The notes beneath the pieces are model-generated. The model ran no database searches. It was not told the origin of the DNA and saw only the letters and a program-made list of their open reading frames with translations. A stretch of DNA of 35,265 bases from Osedax symbiont Rs1 (GTDB taxonomy: Bacteria; Pseudomonadota; Gammaproteobacteria; Pseudomonadales; Balneatricaceae), in assembly GCA_000416275.1 (NCBI GenBank), contig ASZJ01000137.1, positions 1 through 35,265 of the forward strand. Reading direction: 5' to 3'. The position numbers and the translations under genes were made by a program. How positions within the stretch are numbered: the first letter of the stretch is position 1; every line of letters begins with the position of its first letter. This document shows positions 7,764 to 16,905 of this stretch, in pieces.

Positions 7764-9533
7764 GTGAAAATTGAAAAAATTAAGGTGAATAATTGGAGGT
7801 CCATAAAAGATCAGGAGCTTGTAGCTCAAGACCTGATGGTTATTATTGGTCAAAACAACCATGGGAAATCCAATTTATTGTCTTCAATTCTATTTTTTTT
7901 CGGAGAAGTAAAGCAACAAGATCTTGATTTTTACCATGGCTCTAATGAACTATTTGTAGAATTGCAGTTTGAAGGTTTAGATGATGATGACAAGATTACA
8001 TTCAAAAAATACCTTACTTCAGAAGAAAAAATAGTAGTTAGAAAGTCTGCCTACTTAGGAGGTAGTTTTGAATATCGTGGTTATATTGAAAACCCTGCTG
8101 AAAAATGGCTGCAAGAAGCTAATGCTTCTGCATATACCAAAAGAGAATTAGCAAGTAGCCTACCTTTTCATCCATTTATTCCGGAAACCGGGAGAATTAC
8201 AAAACAAAATATAATTGATGCGCAAGTTTCTTATATTGAACAACATAGAGCCGAAATTAATTTTAGCTTTGAGAGAGAAGAAACTAACTTCTTAGGCCTA
8301 AAATCAGTTGCTAAAGGAATTTTCGGTGAGGTTTATTTTATACCAGCGGTTAAAGAAGCGGCTGATGACTTCACTTCTAGAGATTCCAGTGTTTTTGGAA
8401 AGATGTATGCCGATGTTGTCGCGTTAATGTCAGAAAGTAATAGCGACTGGAAAGAGACTAAAGAGAATCTAGGTAAACTTTTTTCATCATTAAATAAAAA
8501 TGATAGCGATGGAAATAAAAACGAAGATAGGCCTGAACAGTTAATAAGTTTTGAAGAAGAGTTAACCAGAGAGCTCGTATCATGGGGAGCTAGCATTGAT
8601 ATCGAGATAAGTCCACCCGATATTGAAAGCGTCTTTAAGGCTAATACACAAGTTTGGATTGATGACGGTGTACGAACAGATATAGCACGAAAAGGCCATG
8701 GCCTACAAAGAGCACTAACAGTGGCATTAATTCAAGTGTTAGCAAAGAGATCTATCGCTGCAGCAGAGGGAGAAGGAAATAAGAGTAGCCGTAAAGCCTC
8801 TAATTCCCGATATTTTATTTTTGAAGAGCCAGAATTGTATTTACACCCTCAAGCCCAAAGAGCTCTTTTTGACTCTTTTGTTAGTTTATCTGAGTCTGGA
8901 AGTCAGGTCGTTTTGTGTACACATTCAAGCGGGCTGATCGACGTAGAACGATATAAATCAATCTATATTGCAACAAAAGACAATGGCAATAATGAAACAA
9001 TTATAAAACAGTGTGTTGAAAACTTATTTGATGGGGATACAAAGAAAGATTTTAATTTATCATATTGGATAAATCCAGATCGTGGTGAGCTTTTCTTTGC
9101 AAGTAAGGTGGTTTTGCTAGAAGGCGCTACAGAAAAAACGGTATTTCCATTATTGGCTAAGGATATAGGTGTGTTTAAGTATGACTACACTCTTATTGAT
9201 TGTGGTTCCAAAGATAATATACCTCTATATATCAGACTCTTGAACAAATTCTCAATTCCATATGTAGCTGTGTATGATCAAGATCATCAAGGGCATAAAA
9301 GACCTGATGCTATAGCCTCTGCTAACATTTCAACTCAAAAAATTGAGGATGAAATTAACTCTGCTATTGGATCTTCAGTTGTCCTAATTAATGATATTGA
9401 AGAAGAGTTAGGGCTGCCTAGTGGCGGGAGCAGTAAACCTTATATGGCTTTAAATTATATTAGCTCAAAGGGATTTACCATTAATGAATCAATGCTGGGG
9501 AAAATTAAAGTTATATTTGATGCTCAGACGTAA
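7764..9533 (+). CDS. OLD-family ATPase/TOPRIM endonuclease
   Basis: 589-aa protein with the OLD (overcoming lysogenization defect) architecture: an N-terminal ABC-type ATPase and a C-terminal TOPRIM nuclease. Walker A is GQNNHGKS at 29-36. An ABC signature-like RKGHGLQRAL, a Walker B strand YFIFEEPELYLHPQAQ and a switch His in VVLCTHSSG follow. The TOPRIM begins VVLLEGATEKTVFPLL (acidic residue in LLEG) and has an acidic VAVYDQD. The start is GTG with AGGA 8 nt upstream. OLD proteins act in phage defence, alone (class 1) or with a UvrD-like helicase (class 2, Gabija). No helicase gene is adjacent, so this looks stand-alone or paired with the DUF2130 gene 81 bp downstream. Confidence 0.85.
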   Translation: MKIEKIKVNNWRSIKDQELVAQDLMVIIGQNNHGKSNLLSSILFFFGEVKQQDLDFYHGSNELFVELQFEGLDDDDKITFKKYLTSEEKIVVRKSAYLGGSFEYRGYIENPAEKWLQEANASAYTKRELASSLPFHPFIPETGRITKQNIIDAQVSYIEQHRAEINFSFEREETNFLGLKSVAKGIFGEVYFIPAVKEAADDFTSRDSSVFGKMYADVVALMSESNSDWKETKENLGKLFSSLNKNDSDGNKNEDRPEQLISFEEELTRELVSWGASIDIEISPPDIESVFKANTQVWIDDGVRTDIARKGHGLQRALTVALIQVLAKRSIAAAEGEGNKSSRKASNSRYFIFEEPELYLHPQAQRALFDSFVSLSESGSQVVLCTHSSGLIDVERYKSIYIATKDNGNNETIIKQCVENLFDGDTKKDFNLSYWINPDRGELFFASKVVLLEGATEKTVFPLLAKDIGVFKYDYTLIDCGSKDNIPLYIRLLNKFSIPYVAVYDQDHQGHKRPDAIASANISTQKIEDEINSAIGSSVVLINDIEEELGLPSGGSSKPYMALNYISSKGFTINESMLGKIKVIFDAQT

Positions 9534-9614
9534 CGCCAGCTTGTTATGTAGTTAAGGTTGGCGCTTTTCCGTGGGGCATCCAAATAAAACACTCGCCAAT
9601 TAAGGGAAATATAT

Positions 9615-11006
9615 ATGCATGAGATCATCTGCCCACACTGCGATAAAGCATTCAAAATCGACGAAGCTGGGTACGCAAATATTATAAAGCAGGTTCGCGA
9701 CAATGAGTTTGAACTACAATTGCACGCACGTCTTGAACTGGCGGAAAAGGACAAACTTAATGCAGTAGAACTCGCTAAAAGTGAAGCTAGTAACGAAATG
9801 CAAAAGGTAGCTGCGTCCAAAGATGTTGAAATTCTGGCATTAAAAGCAAAATTAGATACTGGTGAAGTCATTAAAAAACTAGCCGTGAGCGAGGCATTGG
9901 GCGATGTTGAAAAAGAGAGGGATACTTTTTCTCTTAAGCTTGAACAGGCTATGCGCGATAAACAAGCAGCTTCCGAACTTGCCGATGCGAAGCTTGCCAA
10001 GGAGTTACAGGAAACGACCACAACCAAAAATGAAGAAATCAGAGATTTAAAAGCCAAACTTGATGTCACTCAATTTGAGCAGAAGCTCGCGGTCACTGGT
10101 GCAGTTAGTGCGGTAGAAAAGGAGCGCGATGAATTAAAGAACGACCTTGAGCAAGCAGAGTTTAAAAAACAGCTCGATGAGCAGTCACTCAAAGATAAAT
10201 ACGAAATACAGCTTAGAGATCGTAACGAAGAAATTGATCGCCTCAGAGATATGAAAGCCCGTTTGTCAACTAAAATGGTTGGAGAAAGTCTTGAGATACA
10301 CTGTGAAACCGAATTCAACCTTATTCGAGCAACAGCGTTTCCCAAAGCATATTTTGAAAAGGATAACGATGCAAAATCAGGTAGCAAGGGAGACTATATT
10401 TTTCGAGATTCCGATGACGCTGATACAGAGATAGTCTCTATCATGTTCGAGATGAAAAACGAGAATGACCAAACAGCGACCAAGAAGAAGAACGAAGATT
10501 TCCTTAAAGAACTCGATAAGGATCGTACTGAAAAACAGTGTGAGTACGCTGTCCTCGTATCTCTTCTTGAACCAGATAGCGAACTTTACAATTCAGGTAT
10601 TGTTGATGTATCCCACCGTTATCAAAAGATGTATATCATTCGTCCACAATTTTTCATTCCAATGATTACATTGTTACGAAACGCCGCCCAGAACTCTCTG
10701 AAGTATAAAACTGAACTCGCTATAGTGAAAGCTCAAAACGTTGATGTCACTAACTTTGAGAGCGAGCTTGATGAATTCAGGAGTGGTTTTGCTCGGAACT
10801 ATGAGCTAGCTTCTAAAAAGTTTAAAACAGCAATTCTGGAGATCGACAAAACTATCGACCATCTTCAGAAGACGAAAGATGCGTTGCTTGGTTCTGAAAA
10901 TAATCTAAGGCTTGCCAACAACAAAGCCGACGAATTAACCGTTAAGAAATTAATCAGAAAGAACCCCACGATGACAGCAAAATTTGCCGAACTCAGGAAA
11001 ACCTAA
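9615..11006 (+). CDS. DUF2130 protein, coiled coil plus PD-(D/E)xK-like domain
   Basis: 463-aa protein starting with a CPHC Cys pair (6-9) and then a long charged coiled coil (about 30-220) with internal repeats ([11 protein letters not shown] and [10 protein letters not shown] segments). The following domain, [13 protein letters not shown] to about residue 370, matches my memory of DUF2130. It contains GDYIF (Asp260) and MFEMKNE (Glu279, Lys281). That spacing and pattern fit a PD-(D/E)xK nuclease core, so a DNA-cleaving or DNA-end-processing role is inferred. A second helical region closes the protein. AAGGGA lies upstream of the ATG. Its position between OLD and SIR2-HerA suggests a defence role, but no partner is established. 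Confidence 0.75.
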   Translation: MHEIICPHCDKAFKIDEAGYANIIKQVRDNEFELQLHARLELAEKDKLNAVELAKSEASNEMQKVAASKDVEILALKAKLDTGEVIKKLAVSEALGDVEKERDTFSLKLEQAMRDKQAASELADAKLAKELQETTTTKNEEIRDLKAKLDVTQFEQKLAVTGAVSAVEKERDELKNDLEQAEFKKQLDEQSLKDKYEIQLRDRNEEIDRLRDMKARLSTKMVGESLEIHCETEFNLIRATAFPKAYFEKDNDAKSGSKGDYIFRDSDDADTEIVSIMFEMKNENDQTATKKKNEDFLKELDKDRTEKQCEYAVLVSLLEPDSELYNSGIVDVSHRYQKMYIIRPQFFIPMITLLRNAAQNSLKYKTELAIVKAQNVDVTNFESELDEFRSGFARNYELASKKFKTAILEIDKTIDHLQKTKDALLGSENNLRLANNKADELTVKKLIRKNPTMTAKFAELRKT

Positions 11007-11089
11007 ATTTTTTTTGGACAAGCACTTTTAATATCTAAAAACAAATGGGGCCAATTTACTCTGACTTCATTTATTCTGGAATAATTAGA

Positions 11090-12286
11090 ATGACTAAATT
11101 CAATGTCGTAAGAGAAGTACGAGAGTTGAAAAATCAACTTTCTTATGCAAAACGATTCGGTTTCTTTTTTGGAGCAGGAACATCATGTGCGCTTGGTGTG
11201 CCAAACATAGCTATTTTAACCCAAGGCGTCGAAGATACCTTAGATGGTAGTTATAAGACTGATTTTATTAAAATAAAAAGAGATCTAGAGTCTACTCATC
11301 CACAAAAACCGATCAATATCGAAAATATTCTAAATCAAGTTCGTCAAATCAGGTCAATAACTGGCGAGCGCGAGGATAAGTATTATTTAGAAATATGCGG
11401 ACAATCTGCAAGTAAACTTGACAATGAGATTTGCAAAACAATTTATTCTATAATATCTGAAAGTGAATCTGATACTGATTTATCAAATACCAAAAAGTTT
11501 TTAGCTTGGCTGAACATACAAAATAAAGACTTTACAAAAGAGATATTTACTACTAATTATGACTTAATAATTGAGAAGTCATTAGAAGAGATAAGAGTGC
11601 CTTATTTTGATGGTTTTGTTGGTTCATATGAACCATTCTTTTTACAAGAAAGTATAGAACGATTTGTCGATAAATCAGATTTGACACAAAACTGGATTAG
11701 ATTGTGGAAAATTCACGGTTCACTAAATTGGTTTTGGAAAAATAATAATACCAATAGTTCGCACAGCATTATACGCGGGAGTAAAATCACTGATATTCAA
11801 AATATAAGTAACGAGTTAGTTATATTTCCTTCGAAAGAAAAGTATGATTCTTCAAAAAAACAACCATTTGTTGCATATTTTGATCGTTTAAAAAACACAT
11901 TACAAAATGGCGAGTTGCTTTTTATATTTTCCGGATATTCGTTTTCCGATCAACATATTAACGAAATAATTTTCAATTCCCTTAGGCAAAATAATCGGCT
12001 ATCTATCGTAGTTTTTTTCTTTAACGATAATGAAGTTGAGGACCTATATAGTGAATCATCATCTTATCTCAATTTAACAGCCTTCGGCCCCACCAAAGCA
12101 ATAATCAACGGTACACTTGCAGATTGGGAATATAATACCGATGACTTAAAACCTAATGAAAGTTCGGTTACATATTGGGACAAAGAAAATAATAGGTTAT
12201 TGCTTGGAGACTTCAATAAGCTATCTAATTTTCTTATAACGAACTCTGGTAGAAAAGAGCATATTGAGGTTCTCGCCAATGGATAG
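11090..12286 (+). CDS. SIR2-domain NADase of a SIR2-HerA defence pair
   Basis: 398-aa SIR2-like protein. The Rossmann NAD-binding motif FFFGAGTS lies at 25-32, TTNYD at 154-158 and the catalytic His in IHGSLNW at His209. The central part is helical. The C-terminal half (LLFIFSGYSFSDQHINEII) is typical of SIR2_2-type defence proteins. The ATG at 11090 is chosen over a start 45 nt upstream because the extra residues precede the conserved fold. It overlaps the herA-like gene by 8 bp, showing translational coupling. In known SIR2-HerA (Nezha) systems the SIR2 subunit degrades NAD+ upon infection when assembled on HerA, stopping phage growth. Confidence 0.87.
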   Translation: MTKFNVVREVRELKNQLSYAKRFGFFFGAGTSCALGVPNIAILTQGVEDTLDGSYKTDFIKIKRDLESTHPQKPINIENILNQVRQIRSITGEREDKYYLEICGQSASKLDNEICKTIYSIISESESDTDLSNTKKFLAWLNIQNKDFTKEIFTTNYDLIIEKSLEEIRVPYFDGFVGSYEPFFLQESIERFVDKSDLTQNWIRLWKIHGSLNWFWKNNNTNSSHSIIRGSKITDIQNISNELVIFPSKEKYDSSKKQPFVAYFDRLKNTLQNGELLFIFSGYSFSDQHINEIIFNSLRQNNRLSIVVFFFNDNEVEDLYSESSSYLNLTAFGPTKAIINGTLADWEYNTDDLKPNESSVTYWDKENNRLLLGDFNKLSNFLITNSGRKEHIEVLANG

Positions 12287-14048
12287 CGATATAACTTACT
12301 TAGGAACAGTTATTAGAGTTGATTCTAGTACTGTTGAAGTGGAAATTTCAGATGAAATTCCCTCTTCAGCACCAATCATAAATGGACGTTTATATAAAAT
12401 TGGACAGATTGGTACTTTTGTTAAGATGCCCATGGGAAATATAACAATATATGGAATAGTATCTTCTGTTAGCAATACTTCAAGTAAAGAGACTGATTCA
12501 CAAATAAAGCAACTAGTAGGATCGCGATTTTTGAGTGTTCAACTTGTTGGCGAAAAGGTTGGTGATGATGAGTTTGAAAAAGGGATTGGTACTTACCCGA
12601 CAATAAATGATGAAGTACATATTGTAATTGAAAGTGATCTTTTTGATATATATGGTCAGAAGGATACTGGTTCTATAGAGATTGGAAAACATTCATCATC
12701 CGAAAATTTGAGTGTATACGTTGATATACATAAGTTGGTACTGCGGCATTGTGCAATTTTAGGCTCTACAGGGAGCGGAAAATCTAATACAACCGTTAGC
12801 ATACTTAAATCGATTTTGGGGGGGTATAATGGTTCGCGCGTGATGCTGATTGATCCTCATGGTGAATATTCATCTGCATTTCCGGATGCAATAACATTTA
12901 AAATAAATGATAAAGGCAAACCGCTGTACGTCCCTTTTTGGTTAATGAATTTTGATGAACTTGCTTTCTTTCTAGTTGGTGCAAAACCCACTGATGATCA
13001 AAGACCCGAATACAGGTTGCTGAGAGAATGGATAACGAATTACAAAAAGAAAAATTTTCAGTTAAAGGCTGGTGATGTAAATCCCGATTTTATAACTGCC
13101 GATTCCCCTATACCTTTTAGTGCGAGAGAATTGTGGTACGACATGAATTGTTGGCTAAATGCTAGCTTTAGTTCGACAAAAAAAGATGAACAAACTGATA
13201 TTAAAAAATTTCAAACTGATAAAGGCAACTTTGAAAACCTAAAGGGAGCCACTTTTACTTCCCATCAAACTACCACTAACGCCAATCCACCACATGTTAG
13301 TAAACATCAAGAGTTTTACTCTTATGAAAAAAAACTTCTATCCAGACTTAAAGATTCCAGGTTTGACTTTTTGTTTAACTCTGGGGAATACAAGGATGCG
13401 ACTTCATCAAAAGATCTACATGATTTATTAAAAGATTGGATTGGTAGTATTAATCAGCTAGCGATACTTGACCTAAGCGGTGTGCCATTTGAGGTTCTTG
13501 ATATAGCAATAGGCCTAATTACAAGGTTTATCTATGACAGTATGTTCTGGGGACGAAATGAAACTTATACTGGAAAAAACAGGCCGCTTTTACTTGCCTA
13601 TGAAGAAGCTCATACATATTTAAATAAAAACGATAGTAGTAGTTATTCAAAAACAGCTGTTGAGAGAATCTTTAAGGAAGGCAGAAAGTTTGGTATTGGT
13701 GCTTTGGTTATATCCCAAAGACCATCCGAAATATCCGAAACAATTCTCGCACAACTAGGAACTTTAATTGCTTTACGTCTAACAAACTCGAGTGATCAAT
13801 CCATCGTTAAATCATCATCACCAGATAACTTGAATAGCTTAATCGATTTATTACCATCCTTAAGAATTGGTGAGGCAGTTATAGTTGGTGAAGCAATAAA
13901 AATACCGTCGAGAGTTAGAATAAAATTAAATAACCCGAGACCAGCAAGTGAAGATCCAAAACTTGTAGAGTGCTGGGAAAAGAAATATGAAGAATCTGAT
14001 GAAAATTATAAATCAGTTGTCACAAAAATAAGAGAACAGCGAATTTAA
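12279..14048 (+). CDS. HerA-type hexameric ATPase of a SIR2-HerA defence pair
   Basis: 589-aa HerA/FtsK-superfamily ATPase. An N-terminal HAS-barrel-like beta domain (about 1-120) is followed by the RecA core: Walker A GSTGSGKS at 162-169, LIDPHGEYS at 190-198, Walker B LLLAYEEAH at 437-445, and SQRPSEIS at 479-486. IALRLTN follows further on. The ATG at 12279 has GAGG upstream and lies inside the end of the SIR2 gene. An insert at about 300-345, rich in Lys, Thr and Asn, separates the Walker motifs. HerA should form the ring scaffold for SIR2. A seven-G run at 12818-12824 in the LGGY codons just after Walker A is a possible slippage point. Confidence 0.88.
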   Translation: MDSDITYLGTVIRVDSSTVEVEISDEIPSSAPIINGRLYKIGQIGTFVKMPMGNITIYGIVSSVSNTSSKETDSQIKQLVGSRFLSVQLVGEKVGDDEFEKGIGTYPTINDEVHIVIESDLFDIYGQKDTGSIEIGKHSSSENLSVYVDIHKLVLRHCAILGSTGSGKSNTTVSILKSILGGYNGSRVMLIDPHGEYSSAFPDAITFKINDKGKPLYVPFWLMNFDELAFFLVGAKPTDDQRPEYRLLREWITNYKKKNFQLKAGDVNPDFITADSPIPFSARELWYDMNCWLNASFSSTKKDEQTDIKKFQTDKGNFENLKGATFTSHQTTTNANPPHVSKHQEFYSYEKKLLSRLKDSRFDFLFNSGEYKDATSSKDLHDLLKDWIGSINQLAILDLSGVPFEVLDIAIGLITRFIYDSMFWGRNETYTGKNRPLLLAYEEAHTYLNKNDSSSYSKTAVERIFKEGRKFGIGALVISQRPSEISETILAQLGTLIALRLTNSSDQSIVKSSSPDNLNSLIDLLPSLRIGEAVIVGEAIKIPSRVRIKLNNPRPASEDPKLVECWEKKYEESDENYKSVVTKIREQRI

Positions 14049-14066
14049 CTTTAATGAGGGAATATC

Positions 14067-14279
14067 ATGGATAGAAAAATTATAGAGTCATCAATGATCC
14101 GCAGTATTGGGCATGATGCTGACAGTGCGATACTTGAAATAGAATTCAACAACGGAGCTGTTTGGCAATATTCTGATTTTTCAGAATCAACTTGGTATGA
14201 GTTTGAAGGCGCTGTATCACAAGGTAAATTCTTCCATAGTGATATTAAAGGCCAGTATTCTGAATCGCAGGTTGGATAA
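14067..14279 (+). CDS. Small KTSC-domain protein
   Basis: 70-aa protein that fits the KTSC domain: MIRSIGHDADSAILEIEF, a G-A-V-WQYSDFSES segment, then a helix ending GKFFHSDIKGQYSES. The name-giving Lys-Thr-Ser-Cys signature is not intact in this copy. GAGGGA precedes the ATG, and the gene starts 18 bp after the HerA gene, so it is probably in the same transcript. KTSC proteins are small and of poorly known function, often near nucleic-acid enzymes. An accessory or regulatory role in the SIR2-HerA system is inference from position only. Confidence 0.7.
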   Translation: MDRKIIESSMIRSIGHDADSAILEIEFNNGAVWQYSDFSESTWYEFEGAVSQGKFFHSDIKGQYSESQVG

Positions 14280-14302
14280 AAAGAAAATATGGCATAAAAA
14301 TA

Positions 14303-14410
14303 TGGGACAGGCAGATTTTTATTTGAGATCCAAATCAAAAAAAATCCCTATCAGTTCAATCTGATACAGTTAAATTTTCATATGAAATATAGCGCCTGCC
14401 CCAGAGTATT
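14303..14410. repeat. Full GGGACAGGC...GCCTGCCCC repeat acting as terminator
   Basis: Begins GGGACAGGCAGATTTTTATTTGA and ends CGCCTGCCCCAGAGTATT, with a hairpin core CTATCAG TTCAAT CTGATACAG. Read on the minus strand the hairpin is followed by eight Ts, which is the form of a Rho-independent terminator. It fills the gap between the convergent KTSC gene and toxin gene, and the toxin stop codon lies immediately at its edge. Confidence 0.75.
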
Positions 14411-14689
14411 CTATTTGCCGCGGTGTATATCGCGGTAAAAATTCTCGTGTGATCCAAGGTTCATTAATTCGAGAGTAAGAGCACCATCAGTAAAGCTATA
14501 GCCTAAAAGTGTCAGCTGTTTGTTCATTTTGAATTTGTATACGCGTAGAAAAGATAGATTGCCTTTTTTCTGTTCGCCGAGTTTAGGCTCAATTATTAGT
14601 TTTTTTATGGCTGTATCTAAGTCTATCTTTTGGTTCGGCTTAAGTTTTTTTACAGCCCTTTTAAAGGTAGGTGTTTGTAAAACATGCAT
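14411..14689 (-). CDS. RelE/ParE-type toxin
   Basis: 92-aa protein with the RelE/ParE fold pattern: TPTFKRAVKKLKP helix, DLDTAIKKLIIEP helix, then strands LSFLRVYKFKMNKQLTLLGYSF and ALTLELMNLGSHENFYRDI. LMNLGSHENFYRDI at the C-terminus is a common ending in this family. The chosen ATG is 4 bp after the antitoxin stop and has AAGG 6 nt before it. Such toxins cut ribosome-bound mRNA or poison gyrase; which applies here is not readable. Its end abuts a repeat with a terminator-like hairpin. Confidence 0.75.
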   Translation of the reverse strand: MHVLQTPTFKRAVKKLKPNQKIDLDTAIKKLIIEPKLGEQKKGNLSFLRVYKFKMNKQLTLLGYSFTDGALTLELMNLGSHENFYRDIHRGK

Positions 14690-14693
14690 TGCC

Positions 14694-14915
14694 TTAGCCA
14701 AAGTCGTAGCTCTCCAACTTTCCGGCTTGTTTTTCGGCATCAGCTATTATGGCGTCTTTGACGAACTGATACGGCAGCTCGGGGTTACTTTCCATAATTT
14801 CACCAATCTTGGCCCAGTGTTCTATTTGTTTCGGTGGAGTACGGTTAAGCGCTTTAGCCATTATCGTTGCTTTTTCAATAAGGGATTGGTCTAATCGAAT
14901 ACTGGTGGTAGCCAT
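14694..14915 (-). CDS. ParD-like antitoxin
   Basis: 73-aa protein starting MATTSIRLDQSLIEKATIMAKAL, a ribbon-helix-helix DNA-binding N-terminus. PPKQIEHWAKIGEIMESNPELPYQFVKDAI follows, which is characteristic of ParD-like/TA_antitoxin proteins. The ATG at 14915 has GAGG 8 nt upstream; an upstream TTG would add six residues. It precedes and is coupled to the RelE/ParE-like toxin. By family it neutralises the toxin and represses the pair's promoter, which must lie in the 80 bp between this start and the insertion sequence at 14998. Confidence 0.75.
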   Translation of the reverse strand: MATTSIRLDQSLIEKATIMAKALNRTPPKQIEHWAKIGEIMESNPELPYQFVKDAIIADAEKQAGKLESYDFG

Positions 14916-14997
14916 TGGGTGGTCCTCGTACAAATTTCAATAAAGTGTAGCAAAGCGCCACAATTGAGGCAAGTTTCAACAAGCGGTTGCATCGGAC

Positions 14998-16905
14998 CCT
15001 GAGTTCGACAGTTAGAATCGTAAGCTATTGATCTATATGATTCTCGATCAAAAACGTTACACTACAAAGTACTTAAATCATTTGTCGATACCGGTTTGTT
15101 AATTAATAGTGCTGCAAAGATATCTAGTTGCTCTGCTGTCATCCCAGAGAGCCCCTCAGCTACTTTGCCATTAATTGTCGCCTTGTGATGCTGTATTCGA
15201 GACAGCTTTTCTAATGCTCGGCAAGGTGAATAGCTGCTTTTACTTTCTTTGAGCCGCATTCGCATTACCCTGTAAATAACTAATGCGATAAAACAGATCA
15301 TCGCATGTGCTTTAATTCTGCGTGGCAAACGGTGATAGACAGGCCCTATTTCAATATCTGATTTAAGCACACGAAAGCCGCGCTCTATATCTGCCAGTGA
15401 CTTGTAGCGGGCTACCGCCTCGGTGGCAGATAGGTCAGCCACATTAGTGACTAACAGTAGCTTTCCATCCATTAAGCACGCTTGCTGTAGGGCGTCGTGA
15501 TCTATGTCATAGCAAAATAAATCACTCTTCATATCGACTTTAATCACCTTGGAGAGGCGGGCTTCACAGACCTTCTTATAAAACTTCGCGCTGGCGCCAT
15601 TATCTGATAATTTTCTGCCCAGTTTTTTTACACCATCATCTTGCCTATCTAACTTCAGCGTGAGTTTTTCCGCTACTTTTTCTAATGTCTCAATCTTTTC
15701 CTGGCGCGCCAGCTGCTGTGTTTTAGCCGTTTTTGGATCATGGGCAACCACTAAACGCAGATTTTGCCAGCGGGTTTCAGTGATAACCTCTTCCTTTGCA
15801 GCATCGAGTAAGTCATTGTGTAGCGGGGTGAGTAAGGATTTGAAGTCTTTATAGCGCCTGCCTGGAACAGCTAATATAAATTCTAAGGGCTGACCACTGG
15901 GAAGGGTAATGCCTTTGAGTTCATCTAGATTATCGATAGAAAGTAAACCGCGATCAGCTACCACGATGATACGTGTTACCGGAAAACGTTCGATGATTTT
16001 TTCAATTATCGGTTTAAACGTCACAACTTCGGCGGTATTCCCTTCAAAGAGTTCATGATAAAGCGGCAAGCCATCAGCTGTCTGTACCATCCCCAGCATT
16101 ACCTGCTGTTTAATCCCACCTTCCTTTGATAACCCATAGGCCCGGATATCATTATTTGGCTTTGAGTGACCCTCAGTTTTGATAGTCGTCATATCATAGA
16201 AAACCACTGAAAGGTCTTGATCGACCAGCGGCCGAAGCAAGCTATTGGTCATATTATCAACGGCTTCTTGGTGATCGCTAAGAGCATCCATGGCACGCAG
16301 TAAATATTGGTGCTGTATCTCTTCAATACCTTTTAAGCCGGGAAGACTGACGGTTTCAAGCCAGCGCAATACACCCAGTTTTGAGTCTGGATCAGATAAA
16401 CGGTTGATGACCATAATACGTATCAATGCTTCGACATGAATACTGTGGCGGGTACCTCGAAAAATCTTGCGCAACTGATCAAAACCTAGATCATCCCATA
16501 ACTCGGTGAGAGCCCATACATTGCCTAAGGTACGGGAGGATTCAAATGTTACTTGGGAAGGGTTACTAGGATCGCGGCCTAAAACACGACCAAGGCCATC
16601 AATAACACACTGTAGTTCATCGCCTAATTTATCTAGACGTCCTAAAGAGGCAATAGTGCGTTGTTTTGGGCGGCCGTTCTCGTCTCGATAAGCTTCAACG
16701 AGCTGAACATACTTGCGTGGGCCTGATTTAGTTACTTTAACAAACATGCCTCTACATTATCATAACTGAGCACAAAGTAAACAATAAGAGTTATCCACAA
16801 AAATGCCATTACAAAACTTTCACACAAGGACTTCTACAGGCCGCATAAATACAGTGGATAACTTTAAATAAGGGCAAAAAATAGGGATTAACTGTCGAGC
16901 TCGGG
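14998..16905 (-). mobile_element. IS1634-like insertion sequence
   Basis: About 1.9-kb element containing one transposase gene and bounded by 17-bp terminal inverted repeats: CCTGAGTTCGACAGTTA at 14998-15014 and the reverse complement of CCCGAGCTCGACAGTTA at 16889-16905. They match at 15 of 17 positions. The size fits IS1634-family elements. No target duplication is visible outside these ends, which suggests a later rearrangement or a slightly misplaced boundary. The right repeat forms the final codons of the adjacent minus-strand gene. Confidence 0.75.
15062..16747 (-). CDS. IS1634-family (IS4-like DDE) transposase
   Basis: 561-aa transposase with candidate DDE residues Asp185 (VVFYDMTTI), Asp265 (IIVVADRG) and Glu455 (RYKSLADIERGFRVLKSD). 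The last fits the Y-x-IE-x-F/R-x-LKS motif of IS4-type enzymes. A long insertion between the second Asp and the Glu holds a charged helical region (about 340-400), as in IS1634. The N-terminus YVQLVEAYRDENGRPKQR is typical of this family. The frame is uninterrupted, so the element may be active. It cuts and joins DNA at the terminal repeats of its insertion sequence. Confidence 0.88.
   Translation of the reverse strand: MFVKVTKSGPRKYVQLVEAYRDENGRPKQRTIASLGRLDKLGDELQCVIDGLGRVLGRDPSNPSQVTFESSRTLGNVWALTELWDDLGFDQLRKIFRGTRHSIHVEALIRIMVINRLSDPDSKLGVLRWLETVSLPGLKGIEEIQHQYLLRAMDALSDHQEAVDNMTNSLLRPLVDQDLSVVFYDMTTIKTEGHSKPNNDIRAYGLSKEGGIKQQVMLGMVQTADGLPLYHELFEGNTAEVVTFKPIIEKIIERFPVTRIIVVADRGLLSIDNLDELKGITLPSGQPLEFILAVPGRRYKDFKSLLTPLHNDLLDAAKEEVITETRWQNLRLVVAHDPKTAKTQQLARQEKIETLEKVAEKLTLKLDRQDDGVKKLGRKLSDNGASAKFYKKVCEARLSKVIKVDMKSDLFCYDIDHDALQQACLMDGKLLLVTNVADLSATEAVARYKSLADIERGFRVLKSDIEIGPVYHRLPRRIKAHAMICFIALVIYRVMRMRLKESKSSYSPCRALEKLSRIQHHKATINGKVAEGLSGMTAEQLDIFAALLINKPVSTNDLSTL

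Noticed and set aside
9526-9575. Second attC-like site after the OLD gene (TAACGCCA ... TGGCG)
   Set aside because: The inverted pair is short, and neither RYYYAAC nor GTTRRRY is satisfied; it cannot close a cassette convincingly.
9524-10387. Long Ser-rich minus-strand frames opposite the DUF2130 gene
   Set aside because: Low-complexity Ser/Leu composition mirrors the Glu/Lys coiled coil on the other strand; a reading-frame shadow.
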